A stretch of 64,000 nucleotides of DNA from NCBI GenBank assembly GCA_024703915.1, contig CP087969.1, positions 4,898,001-4,962,000 of the forward strand. Direction: 5' to 3'. This stretch comes from Massilia sp. H-1 (GTDB lineage: Bacteria; Pseudomonadota; Gammaproteobacteria; Burkholderiales; Burkholderiaceae_D). The translations under genes and the position numbers were made by a program. Of the stretch, positions 13,132-22,969 are shown one piece after another. Positions within the stretch are counted from its first letter, which is position 1, and each line of letters begins with the position of its first letter. The notes under the pieces were generated by a model. The model was not told the origin of the DNA, did no database searches, and was given only the letters and a program-made list of their open reading frames with translations.

Positions 13132-13537
13132 ATGCACGGTACGAAACAATCTTTGCAATCCCAGCGTGGTGTCTCGCTGACCAGTCTCATCGTCGGCATC
13201 GGCGTGATCATGATGATCGGCATGTTCGTGATGAAGGTATTCCCCTTCTTCATGGAATATCAGCGCAGCCAAGAGCGCGATCCAGCTCGTCAAGCACACC
13301 GAAGGATCCCCGCTCGAGCAGCGGCGGGCGTTCGAGCGCGCGGCCGAGATCAACCGGATTTCCACGATTTCGTCCAAAGACCTGAATATCTACAAGGTCA
13401 GCGGCCAGACCGAAGTCGCGTTCGACTACGAGACCAAGATTGCGCTGTTTACCAATGTCAGTCTGGTGGTGCGCTGGGCCGATACCACCGATCCGTCGGG
13501 CGTGATTCCGGAAGCACCCGCAACACCGCAACATTGA
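13132..13537 (+). CDS. DUF4845 membrane protein
   Basis: A protein of about 130 residues with one N-terminal membrane helix (GVSLTSLIVGIGVIMMIGMF) and a soluble tail. DUF4845 proteins sit between lepB and rnc in many beta- and gammaproteobacteria, and the position here is the same. Function is unknown. A slip near 13265 joins MEYQRS to the frame that reads LVKHTEGSPLEQRRAFERA and finally ends near TPQH. Confidence 0.8.
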
Positions 13538-13577
13538 TCCAACGTATTACAAGGCTGTACAGCTCAGAAAACCGACA

Positions 13578-14430
13578 ATGAATCTTCAGTTATTGCAAAC
13601 GCTCTTAGGTTACACGTTCCAGGATGCTGGCCTGTTGCAGCAAGCCTTGACGCACCGTAGCCATAGCAGTTTGCATAACGAGCGCCTGGAGTTCCTGGGC
13701 GACTCGATCCTGAACTGCGTGGTTGCCTCGGTGCTGTACGAACGCTTTGCCGCCATTGACGAGGGCGATCTGTCGCGCCTGCGCGCCAACCTCGTCAAGC
13801 AGCAGTCGCTCTACGAAATCGCCCAGAAGCTCGAACTGTCGCAGTTCCTGCGCCTGGGCGAGGGCGAGCTCAAGTCGGGCGGTTTCCGCCGTCCCTCGAT
13901 CCTGGCCGACACCCTCGAAGCGCTGCTGGGCGCCATTTTCCTCGACGCCGGCTTCAATGCCGCGCGACGTGATCCGCGCCTTCTACATTCCCATCCTCGA
14001 TTCGGTCGACCCGCGCACCCTGGGCAAGGATGCCAAGACGCTGTTGCAGGAGTTCTTGCAAAGCAAAAAGATTTCGCTGCCAACCTATAACGTCGTGGCC
14101 ACCCATGGCGCGGCGCACAGCCAGGAATTCGAGATCGAATGCCTGGTGCCCAAGCTGGGGATCCAGGTCTACGGCCGCGGCGGCAGCCACAAGCGCGGGG
14201 CGAACAGGCCGCCGCCAAGCTGGCGCTCGAAGTAGCGCAGGCGGCCCTGGTCAAGACCCCGGGCGCGAGCCGCAAATCCAAGCCGCGCGCGGCCCAGCTC
14301 AAGCTGGCTTAAGCATCGCCACCATCCAGAGCGATGGCGACGGCGAGGGCGGCCTGACCCCGGCCGCCGCAGCACCCAAGGCCGCCGATGCCAAGGCGCC
14401 GAAACAAACGCAACCTGAAACGAAATCAGC

Positions 14431-14434
<4 letters not shown>
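13578..14434 (+). CDS. rnc: Ribonuclease III
   Basis: Cleaves double-stranded RNA in rRNA and mRNA processing. The signature NERLEFLGDSIL (residues about 34-45) and the second acidic motif LADTLEALLGAIF supply the metal-binding residues. A double-stranded RNA-binding domain follows (LLQEFLQSKK to GIQVYGRGGS). Slips near 13965 (GC lost from GCGCGC), 14195 and 14307-14314 (GCTTAAGC for GCCGGC). An unusually long Ala/Lys/Pro-rich tail of some 50 residues follows the last domain. The stop overlaps the era start (ATGA at 14431). Confidence 0.95.
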
Positions 14435-15334
<900 letters not shown>

Positions 15335-15358
15335 GCGCGGCAGGAGCCCCACGCGCGC

Positions 15359-16162
15359 ATGACGACCCTCGCCGCAGAACCGGTCCAGGCGGCCCCTGCG
15401 GAGCCTGCGCCCCGGCGCAGCCGCGCACCCCAGCGCGGCAACGGCCCCACCGGGCGCGTCACCGGCCAGCCAGCCTTCGTGCTGCACAGCTATCCCTACA
15501 AAGAAACCAGCCTGATCGTCGATATGTTCACGCGCGATCACGGCCGCATCGGCCTGGTGGCCAAGGGCGCCAAGCGGCCGCACTCGCAGCTGCGCGGCGT
15601 GCTGCAAACCTTCCAGCCCCTGCAAGCGTCGTGGAGCGGCAAATCCGAACTGCGCACCATGATCGACGCCGAATGGGTGGGCGGCATGCTGCCGCTCGAG
15701 AAGACGGCGCTGCTGTGCGGCTTTTACCTCAACGAGCTGCTGGTCAAGCTGCTCGCGCGCGACGATCCCCATCCGGCCCTGTTCGACCACTACGTCTCCA
15801 CCCTCAACCAGCTGGCCCACAACGAGCTCTAGCCCCGATCGTGTTGAGAAAATTCAGAACGGGCCTTGCTGAAAGAGACGGGCGTGGCGGCCGACCTGAC
15901 GCGCTGCACCAGCACGCGCCCCCCGGTCGACCCGGCGGCCGACTACGTGGTCGACCCGGAGCGCGGTCCGCGCCTGGTACGCGCGGCCGATACCTGGCCC
16001 GTGGTGAGCGGCAAGACGCTGCAGGATGTCGAGCGCGAAGACTACGCCGACCCGGCCACCCAGGCCCAGAGCAAGCAGCTGATGCGCTTCCTGCTGGCCC
16101 ACCAACTAGGCGGCGCGCCCCTGAATACGCGCCAGATTCTGATCGACCTGATGCAGTTATAA
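15359..16162 (+). CDS. recO: RecO, recombination mediator
   Basis: RecO loads RecA onto SSB-coated DNA in the RecFOR pathway. The N-terminal OB-fold is seen in FVLHSYPYKETSLIVDMFTR and GLVAKGAKRPHSQLRGVLQ; the C-terminal helical part in ALLCGFYLNELLVKLLARDD. Slips at about 15830-15865 join it to LKETGVAADLTRC and the end LNTRQILIDLMQL. An Ala/Pro/Arg-rich N-terminal extension of about 35 residues precedes the fold. Confidence 0.9.
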
Positions 16163-16177
16163 CCTGAAAACGACACC

Positions 16178-16950
16178 ATGAGCTTCCTGCAACCGAACGG
16201 CCCCGTCATCGACCTGGGCGTCAATATCGACCACGTGGCCACGCTGCGCAACGCGCGCGGCACCGTCTATCCCGACCCGATCCGCGCGGCCCTGCTGGCC
16301 GAACAGGCCGGCGCCGACGTGATCACGCTGCACCTGCGCGAAGACCGCCGCCACATCAAGGACGCCGACGTGATCGCCCTGCGTCCGCAGCTGATGACGC
16401 GCATGAACCTGGAAGCGGCCGTCACGCAAGAGATGATCGACTTCGCCTGTTCGATCAAACCGCAGGACGTGTGCCTGGTGCCGGAACGGCGCGAGGAAGT
16501 CACGACCGAGGGCGGGCTTGACGTGATCCGCTATTACAAGGAAGTGGAAACGGCCGTCAGGCAGCTGCAGGCCGAAGGCATACGCGTGAGCCTGTTCATC
16601 GACGCCGACCAGCAGCAGATCGGCGCCGCCGCCGATGTGGGCGCACCGGTCATCGAACTGCACACGGGCCGCTATGCCGAAGCCGAAGGCGCCGAGCTGG
16701 CGCACGAACTCGAACGCATCAAGGCTGGCACCCGCTACGGCGTCGGGCGCGGCCTGAAGGTCAACGCGGGCCACGGCCTGCACTACACCAATGTGCAGGC
16801 GATCGCCGCCATCGCCGATATCGGCGAACTCAATATCGGCCACGCGATCGTCGCGCACGCGGTGTTCGGCTCACTTCGAGAATGCGGTGCGCGAGATGAA
16901 GGCGATCATGGTCGCCGCACGCCTCGGCGTGCAGCTGGGCGCGCGCATGA
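16178..16950 (+). CDS. pdxJ: PdxJ, pyridoxine 5'-phosphate synthase
   Basis: Condenses 1-deoxyxylulose 5-phosphate and 3-amino-2-oxopropyl phosphate in vitamin B6 synthesis. Family motifs VNIDHVATLRNAR, LHLREDRRHIKDADV, RMNLEAA, VPERREEVTTEGGLDV, IELHTGRYA and VNAGHGLHYTN are all present. A slip near 16870 and the loss of GC near 16945 obscure the end; restored it would read GVQLGARA and stop in an ATGA that overlaps acpS. Confidence 0.95.
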
Positions 16951-17341
16951 TCTACGGGATCGGCACCGACATCGTCCAGATCTCGCGCATCGAGGCAGCC
17001 CTCGCGCGAGCGGCGACCGCTTCGCCGAAAAGATCCTGGGGCCGGAGGAGCTGGTCACGTTTCACGAACGCCGCGCCCGCAACGCGGTGCGCGGCATGCG
17101 CTTTCTGGCCACGCGCTTCTCGGCCAAGGAAGCCTTTTCCAAGGCCATCGGCCTGGGTTTGCGCATGCCGATGACCTGGCCCAGCGCGCAAATGCTCAAT
17201 GCGCCCAGCGGCAAGCCGGTGATCGTGTGCAGCGGCGCGCTCGACGAATTCATGCGCCAGAACAGGCTCACGGCGCAGGTGACGATCAGCGATGAAGCTG
17301 ACTACGGCGTGGCCTTTGTCGTTGTGACGCAAGAGGTGTAA
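16947..17341 (+). CDS. acpS: AcpS, holo-ACP synthase
   Basis: Transfers phosphopantetheine from CoA to ACP. It starts MIYGIGTDIVQISRIE with the Mg-binding Asp, and the second motif FSAKEAFSKAIG supplies Glu and Lys. A slip near 17003 separates the two. About 130 residues. Coupled to pdxJ; its substrate is the ACP encoded at 3956. Confidence 0.93.
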
Positions 17342-17345
17342 AGGC

Positions 17346-19229
17346 ATGGCCGACGAGGTAAGCAAGGACGGCGCGAACGAAGTCAATCCGGACGCGCGCG
17401 CAAGTGCTGGCGACGGTCGCCAAGCTGCCCGGCCTGCCGGGCGTGTACCGCTATTTCGACAGCCAGGACGCGGTTCTGTATGTGGGCAAGGCGCGCGACC
17501 TGAAAAAGCGCGTATCGAGTTACTTCCAGAAGAACCTGTCCAGCCCCCGCATCGCCATGATGGTCGAGCGCATCGCGCGCCTCGAGACCACGGTCACGCA
17601 CAGCGAGGCCGAAGCGCTGATCCTTGAGAATAATCTGATCAAGACGCTCAAGCCGCGCTTTAACATTCTGTTCAGGGACGACAAGTCCTATCCCTACCTG
17701 AAGATCAGCGGGCAGGATGTGCCGCGCATGGCCTATTACCGGGGCGCGGTCGACAAGAAGAGCCAGTATTTCGGCCCTTTCCCCAGTGCCTGGGCGGTCA
17801 AGGAATCGATCCAGATCCTGCAGAAGGTATTCATGCTGCGCACCTGCGAGGACAGCGTGTACGCGAACCGCACCCGTCCCTGTCTGCTGCACCAGATTGG
17901 CCGCTGCAGCGCGCCCTGCGTGGACCTGATCAGCAAGGATGACTACAAGATCGACGTCGACAACGCCGCCAAGTTCCTGCGCGGGCGCCAGAGCGAAGTG
18001 ATGGCCGATCTGGAGACCAAGATGCACGCCTACGCGGGCGAGCTCAAATTCAGAACAGGCCGCGGCCGTGCGCAACCAGATCCAGTCGCTCTCGCGCGTG
18101 CTGCACCAGCAAAGCATGGAGACCGGCGGCGACGCCGATGTCGACATCATCGCCGTGGTGGTGCAGGGCGGACGCGCCTGCGTCAACCTGGCCATGGTGC
18201 GCGGCGGGCGCCATCTGGGCGACCGCGCCTATTTCCCGACCCAGGTCAGCGACGCGGCCGCGATCGCGGAAGCGTCGATCGAAGTGGAAGTGCTGGCCGC
18301 CTTCATGGCCCAGCACTACAGCGAGAAATTCATCCCCGGCACCCTGATCCTCAATATCGAGTTCGACCAGCCTAGGCCCTGATGGTGGCGCTGACCGAGC
18401 AGTGCGGCCACCGCATCAACCTGATCTTCCAGCCGCAGGGGCAGCGCCGCCAGTGGCTGGAGATGGCGCACAAGGGCGCCGAGATCTCGCTGGCGCGCCT
18501 GCTGTCGGAGCAGGGCTCGCAGCAATCGCGCACGCGCGCCCTGGCCGAAGCGCTGACGCTTGAATCGGACGACCTGGACACGCTGCGCGTGGAATGCTTC
18601 GACATCAGCCACACGCAAGGCGAGGCGACCCAGGCCTCGTGCGTGGTGTTCCATCACCACGCGATGCAGAACGGCGAGTACCGGCGCTACAACATCACCG
18701 GCATCACGCCGGGCGACGATTACGCGGCCATGCGCCAGGTCCTGATGCGGCGCTACGAAAAGGTGGCTAGAGCGGCGACGGCGTCATGCCCGACGTGGTA
18801 CTGATCGACGGCGGCAAAGGCCAGATCGAGATGGCGCGCCAGGTGTTCGCGGAACTGGGGCTCGATATCAGCCTGATCGTCGGTGTGGCCAAAGGGGAAG
18901 GGCGGCGCGTGGGCCTGGAGACGCTGATGTTCGTCGACGGCCGGGCGTCCCAGGAACTGGGCAAGGAATCGGCGGCGCTGATGCTGGTGGCTCTGATCCG
19001 CGACGAGGCGCACCGTTTCGCCATCACCGGCATGCGTGCCAAGCGCGCCAAGACGCGCCAGACCTCGCGCCTGGAAGAGATCGAGGGCATCGGCGCCAAG
19101 CGCCGCCAGAAGCTGCTGGCGCGCTTTGGCGGCCTGCGCGGGGTGGTTGACGCCAGCGTCGAAGACCTGATGTCGGTCGACGGCATCTCCACCGCGCTGG
19201 CCGAAGAGATCTACAAGCAGTTGCATTGA
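17346..19229 (+). CDS. uvrC: UvrC, excinuclease subunit
   Basis: Makes both incisions in nucleotide-excision repair. The GIY-YIG nuclease domain opens with GVYRYFDSQDAVLYVGKARD; a UVR domain (ELKFEQAAAVRNQ) binds UvrB; the C-terminal RNase-H-like half has ECFDISHTQGE and PDVVLIDGGKGQ; helix-hairpin-helix sequence (IEGIGAKRRQKLL) ends the protein. Slips near 17400, 18053 (TTCGAACAG read as TTCAGAACAG), 18373 and 18770. About 620 residues. Four bases separate it from acpS. Confidence 0.95.
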
Positions 19230-19313
19230 AACCAGTGAACTGGTGAAATATGCATTAGCAAGGTAGACTAGCGGCGCATGCATCCTTAACGCCTAACCAG
19301 TTCCCGCGCCTTT

Positions 19314-19899
19314 ATGCCTTTTAATATTCCGATTCTCCTGACCTGGTTGCGTGTCGCCCTGATTCCGCTGGTTGTTGGCGTCTACTACCTGCCCGAAAAC
19401 TGGCTGCCGCGCCATGACCAGGATCTGTCGGCCACCATCGTGTTTGTGGTGGCTGCCGTGACCGACTGGTTCGACGGCTTCCTGGCCCGGCGCTGGAACC
19501 AGACCTCCGCCTTCGGCGCCTTCCTCGACCCGGTGGCAGACAAGCTGATGGTCGCTGGCGCGCTGCTGGTGCTGGTGCATTTGCAGCGCGTCGATTACTT
19601 CATCGCCTTCATCATCATCGGGCGCGAGATCACGATTTCAGCGCTGCGCGAATGGATGGCCCAGATCGGCGCGTCGCGTTCAGGTGGCGGTCAGCTCGAT
19701 CGGCAAAATCAAGACGGCCGCGCAGATGACGGCGATCCCGATGCTGCTGTTCGATAACTACCTGTTCGAGTTCTTCCACACGCGTCTGCTCGGCGATTAC
19801 CTGATGATTCTGGCCGCGGTGCTGACGGTATGGTCGATGTTCTACTACATGCGCCTGGCGTGGCCGCTGATTAAAGAGAAGGCAGGCGACAGTTTGTGA
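19314..19899 (+). CDS. pgsA: PgsA, phosphatidylglycerophosphate synthase
   Basis: Makes phosphatidylglycerophosphate from CDP-diacylglycerol. The CDP-alcohol phosphatidyltransferase signature (D-G-x2-A-R-x8-G-x3-D-x3-D) is complete in FDGFLARRWNQTSAFGAFLD followed by PVADK. Several membrane helices are visible. One slip near 19681, where TTCGGTG reads TTCAGGTG. About 195 residues. It commonly follows uvrC and precedes tRNA genes, as here. Confidence 0.95.
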
Positions 19900-19920
19900 A
19901 ATTTGTGTAGGGATCCAACC

Positions 19921-19948
19921 TTGACAACCCGCTCAGATCGTCTATAAT
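19921..19948 (+). promoter_or_regulatory. Sigma-70 promoter of the tRNA cluster
   Basis: TTGACA (19921-19926), a 16-base spacer and TATAAT (19943-19948): both hexamers are perfect consensus, 19 bases before the first tRNA-Gly, as expected for a strong stable-RNA promoter. Confidence 0.85.
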
Positions 19949-19967
19949 GCCTGCCTGTTGTGACGAC

Positions 19968-20043
19968 GCGGGAGTAGCTCAGTTGGTAGAGCGCAACCTT
20001 GCCAAGGTTGAGGTCGAGAGTTCGAGACTCTTCTCCCGCTCCA
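19968..20043 (+). tRNA. tRNA-Gly (GCC)
   Basis: 76 nt with encoded CCA. Acceptor GCGGGAG pairs with CTCCCGC; D arm AGCTCAGTTGGTAGAGC; anticodon loop CTTGCCAAG gives GCC; T arm GAGTTCGAGACTC. First of three near-identical copies. Confidence 0.97.
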
Positions 20044-20118
20044 GAAATTTGGAGTCTGTGTCGTAGGTTGTCCTTGGAATGCGGTCCGGTTTCTGCGATA
20101 ATCGTTGTCTTGCAAAAT

Positions 20119-20195
20119 GCAGGGAGTAGCTCAGTTGGTAGAGCGCAACCTTGCCAAGGTTGAGGTCGAGAGTTCGAGACTCTTCTCCCGCTCCA
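20119..20195 (+). tRNA. tRNA-Gly (GCC), second copy with an extra A in the acceptor
   Basis: Same body and anticodon as the first copy, but the 5' strand reads GCAGGGAG instead of GCGGGAG, one base longer and unable to pair fully with CTCCCGC. The same CG-to-CAG change occurs at frame slips in several genes of the window, so I read this as the same artefact on a normal tRNA. Confidence 0.9.
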
Positions 20196-20240
20196 GTTTA
20201 TCTGGGCAGGCAAATGTAGTAAAAATTGTAAGGCTCCAAT

Positions 20241-20316
20241 GCGGGAGTAGCTCAGTTGGTAGAGCGCAACCTTGCCAAGGTTGAGGTCGAGAGTTCGAGA
20301 CTCTTCTCCCGCTCCA
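20241..20316 (+). tRNA. tRNA-Gly (GCC), third copy
   Basis: 76 nt, identical in sequence to the first copy, including the encoded CCA and GCC anticodon. About 45 bases separate it from the second copy. Confidence 0.97.
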
Positions 20317-20377
20317 GAATTCAAAAGGGAAGCCTGGCTTCCTTTTTTTACTCCGCAAGGAGTAGCGCAAGTCCTCT

Positions 20378-20451
20378 GGCGAGGTAGCAAAGAGGTTATG
20401 CAGCGGCCTGCAAAGCCGTTTAGACGGGTTCGATTCCCGTCCTCGCCTCCA
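20378..20451 (+). tRNA. tRNA-Cys (GCA)
   Basis: 74 nt with encoded CCA. Acceptor GGCGAGG pairs with CCTCGCC; anticodon loop CCTGCAAAG gives GCA; T arm GACGGGTTCGATTCCCGTC. Its 3' 50 bases (20402-20451) are repeated at 22018-22067, the pattern left by site-specific integration into a tRNA 3' end. Confidence 0.97.
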
Positions 20452-20458
20452 GAAAAAG

Positions 20459-20490
20459 AATAGCCCACCGATGCGTGGGCTATTTTTTTG
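20459..20490 (+). terminator. Terminator after tRNA-Cys
   Basis: ATAGCCCAC CGATGC GTGGGCTAT followed by seven T. The same hairpin occurs after the tRNA-Cys fragment at 22077-22108 and, slightly changed, at 37063-37096. Confidence 0.85.
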
Positions 20491-20625
20491 TCTGCGATTT
20501 CTTCCCTTTGTTTTCATGCTTGCCCGGAGTACGATTTCCGGGTTTGACCCCGGTCCTTAGTTGTCGGATACGTCGAAGCAACCGGGAAGCGGCGTTACAC
20601 GTGAACCTGTCAATTGAGGAGCAGC

Positions 20626-21162
20626 ATGAGAGTGCTTAACAAATTATTTTCTATTCTGGTATCTATCGGACTTTTTGGAACAATGGCGTCTTGCTTTGCC
20701 AGCGATAGTTCACAGACGGATGAAGTAGTAAGTTTTTACGCACGCGTGCACTATCCGAGTCTGGCTGAGTCGCAGGCGCTGCAGGAGCTCATGATGAAGC
20801 AAGGAGACGACTTTCACGGGATATTGCATGAGCTACCGGAGGAGACAACTGCGTGGACAAAAATCTTTGCAGTTTCGCTGCAATTTAAAGAGTTCGATCG
20901 CCCCGCTCAAGTATATGGATTTACGTTATTCTCGGCGTTTGCTTACTTCGTTGATGGGGCAGGTGAGGCTAAGTTCGCCAAGTTGATCGACGCGCAGCCT
21001 CCTAAGGTAAGACAGAGGATTCGTGATTTCCTATATTACGATGTTGTAAATGACGATCCCAATGTGATGAAGAACAATGAGCGATTGGTGAGACGGAACT
21101 TTAGGCGTGTGTTTCCGCGCAGCTACGTATTCGACCCGTCTTTCGGATTGTCTAGGCATTAA
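20626..21162 (+). CDS. Secreted protein of unknown function, paralogue A
   Basis: 178 residues, no frame slip. Residues 1-24 (MRVLNKLFSILVSIGLFGTM...) form a signal peptide ending near SCFAS; a Cys just after the hydrophobic run could be a lipid site. The mature part is rich in aromatic and acidic residues (QEL, AQVYGFTLFSAF, DFLYYDVVNDDPNVMKNNER). It is about 60% identical by eye to paralogue B at 21356. Lower G+C than the flanking housekeeping genes. It lies between tRNA-Cys and its duplicated 3' end. A short tail ending GSGVT...stop lies 8 bases before its ATG, as for paralogue B. The pair resembles an immunity-gene array, but no family is recognised. Confidence 0.8.
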   Translation: MRVLNKLFSILVSIGLFGTMASCFASDSSQTDEVVSFYARVHYPSLAESQALQELMMKQGDDFHGILHELPEETTAWTKIFAVSLQFKEFDRPAQVYGFTLFSAFAYFVDGAGEAKFAKLIDAQPPKVRQRIRDFLYYDVVNDDPNVMKNNERLVRRNFRRVFPRSYVFDPSFGLSRH

Positions 21163-21171
21163 AATGTGATT

Positions 21172-21347
21172 TTTGGCATTCCCCCAGCACCGCGGTTTAC
21201 GATGCCTTGAAGGCGACCGGCGTTAAATTGCCAACTGTCGGTACGCCGTTTTTCACTACCTTGATGCCCGGTTTAGTAAGCAATTGGCTGCAAGATCTGG
21301 CGAACCAGAAAGGAAGCGGAGTGACGCTTCTTGACACTAATAAATGA
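21172..21347 (+). pseudogene. 3' fragment of an unidentified gene upstream of paralogue B
   Basis: An open frame without a start codon reads STAVYDALKATGVKLP, then TVGTPFFTTLMPG, then NWLQDLANQKGSGVT and stops at TGA 21345-21347, 8 bases before paralogue B. The composition looks like true coding sequence. The 5' part is missing. A shorter relative (KQPGSGVTREPVN, stop TGA 20615-20617) lies 8 bases before paralogue A. The repeated tail-plus-gene unit suggests that a larger upstream gene was once coupled to this secreted gene. Confidence 0.55.
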
Positions 21348-21355
21348 GGAACAGC

Positions 21356-21895
21356 ATGACCGTGCTCAAAAATTTCATCGCTTTTTTGATATCTTTGGGG
21401 ATGGCGGGAACGATGGCTTCTTCTATTGCTGCGGAGCGACCACCGTTGGAAGTGGTAAAAAGTTATTACGCACGTGTGCCGTATCCTACCGAAGCCGAGG
21501 GGCAGGCGCTTCAAGAGCTTGCAATGTCCCAGGGCACCGATTATTTTGGAATCTTGAAAGACCTTCCCGATGACCAGCAGGCCTGGTCGAAAATTTTCGC
21601 ACTTTCGCTTCGGTTCAAGGAATTTGACCGTTCTGCTCAGGTGTATGGCTACACCTTATTTGCCGTGTTTTATTACTTTATGGATTACGCTGGCGAGGCG
21701 CGGTTCGCCGATTTGATAAATGCGCAGCCACCTGAGGTCCGGCAAAGGGTTCATGATTTTTTATATTACGACGTTGTAAGTGACGATCCTGAAGTGATGA
21801 AGAATAATGAGCGGGTGTTAAGGCGGGATTTGAAACTCATTTACCCGCGCAGCTACTCGTTCGATCCATCGTTGGGATCGTCCCCACGAAAATAG
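21356..21895 (+). CDS. Secreted protein of unknown function, paralogue B
   Basis: 179 residues, no slip, signal peptide MTVLKNFIAFLISLGMAGTM ending near ASSIA. Shared blocks with paralogue A include AQVYGYTLFAVFYYF, QPPEVRQRVHDFLYYDVV and DDPEVMKNNERVLRR. It begins with the same TGAGGAACAGC-ATG context as A. The lack of frame slips may reflect its low content of the GC-rich strings affected elsewhere. Function unknown. Confidence 0.8.
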   Translation: MTVLKNFIAFLISLGMAGTMASSIAAERPPLEVVKSYYARVPYPTEAEGQALQELAMSQGTDYFGILKDLPDDQQAWSKIFALSLRFKEFDRSAQVYGYTLFAVFYYFMDYAGEARFADLINAQPPEVRQRVHDFLYYDVVSDDPEVMKNNERVLRRDLKLIYPRSYSFDPSLGSSPRK

Positions 21896-22017
21896 TTGTG
21901 CGAACGAGGCAGGGGCACCCATCACTTCGCAAAGGTGCTTCTCCTCTGGTCAGTTGATCAAGCTCAAGAGGTTTTCAGTGTGGCACTTTGGTAAGTAACT
22001 GATTTTTAAGTGCTCAA

Positions 22018-22108
22018 AGCGGCCTGCAAAGCAGTTTAGACGGGTTCGATTCCCGTCCTCGCCTCCAGAAATAAAGAATAGCCCACCGATGCGTGGGCTA
22101 TTTTTTTG
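22018..22108 (+). repeat. Duplicated tRNA-Cys 3' half plus terminator (att-like site)
   Basis: Bases 22018-22067 repeat the last 50 bases of tRNA-Cys with a single change in the variable/anticodon-stem region, and the copy continues into the same terminator hairpin (22077-22108). The 5' half of the tRNA is absent, so this is not a functional gene. Together with 20402-20490 it forms direct repeats around 1.6 kb carrying the two secreted paralogues. Upstream, 21896-22017 holds nothing I recognise. Confidence 0.85.
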
Positions 22109-22225
22109 TCCAAGATTTTTCACATCGTTTCTTTCCCCGCCAATTGTATTCTCGCAAATGAACTGGGCTTGTATTGATGCTGCCGTGGATGCATACTCAC
22201 ATCATTGCTGATTCGTGGAGCTGTG

Positions 22226-22426
22226 ATGCGAACGACCGTGACGATCGACGATGATCTGTACAGGCGGGCCCTCGAACTCGCTGATCCGGCCATGGATAAG
22301 GCTGATTTATTCCGTGAGGCTGTGAAAACCTTCGTCCGAGTCCAGGCGGCGAAGCGCTTGGCTGCACTCGGCGGAACCATGCCAACTATCTCTGACATTC
22401 CCCGTCAACGAACCGAACCTGCCTGA
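22226..22426 (+). CDS. vapB: VapB-type antitoxin
   Basis: 66 residues: MRTTVTIDDDLYRRALELAD is the ribbon-helix-helix start typical of VapB antitoxins that precede PIN toxins, followed by DKADLFREAVKTFVRVQAAK and a C-terminal toxin-binding tail. It would repress its own operon with VapC. Its stop TGA overlaps the ATG of vapC (TGATG), giving coupled translation. A decayed copy of the same pair lies at 25137. Confidence 0.85.
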   Translation: MRTTVTIDDDLYRRALELADPAMDKADLFREAVKTFVRVQAAKRLAALGGTMPTISDIPRQRTEPA

Positions 22427-22816
22427 TGGGTGGTGTCCTGATCGATACATCCGTGTGGATTGATCACTTTCGGAACGGGAATGAAGGACTGGTGAAGTTG
22501 CTGGGACAGGACCGGGCACTCACACACCCAATGGTCATTGGCGAAATTGCCTGCGGTACGCCGCATTACACCAAGGACGCGCACGCTGGATGATTTGCGC
22601 CAACTGGCCATGATTCAGGATGCGGGTTTGCGCGACACGATGGCATTCATCGAGCGTGAATCCATCTATGGCATGGGATGCGGGCTGATCGATATGATCC
22701 TGTTGACTTCGACGCTGATCACACCAGCCGCGAAGCTGTGGACTTTGGACAAGCGGCTGGCGGATCTCGCCACGCGTTTCGGGGTCGCCTACCTTGACCT
22801 GGCCCAGTATAAGTAA
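22426..22816 (+). CDS. vapC: VapC-type PIN-domain toxin
   Basis: A ribonuclease toxin of about 130 residues. Acidic PIN residues are visible in VLIDTSVWIDHF (Asp), GEIACGT (Glu), GCGLIDMILL (Asp) and KLWTLDKRL (Asp). One slip near 22580 separates the first two from the last two. It ends FGVAYLDLAQYK. Partner of vapB. Confidence 0.85.
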
Positions 22817-22921
22817 GTCAGGCACCACAACAGGATCAGGTTCGCCAACCGGGCCAGGTAATCGCTGTTTGCTTCGCCTCCAGCAGTTTCTGCTTAGATC
22901 GTACTTGCTTACGCTGAACAG

Positions 22922-22953
22922 AAAAGCCGACCTCCTTTTGGACGTCGGCTTTC
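22922..22953. terminator. Bidirectional terminator between vapC and the HAF-repeat gene
   Basis: AAAAGCCGAC pairs with GTCGGCTTT across a short loop. A and T runs on both sides allow use by both convergent genes. Confidence 0.7.
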
Positions 22954-22969
22954 CTGTTCCTGCTGCTCC

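Noticed and set aside
22018..22067. A second tRNA-Cys gene
   Set aside because: The 5' acceptor strand and D arm are absent; only the 3' 50 bases are present.
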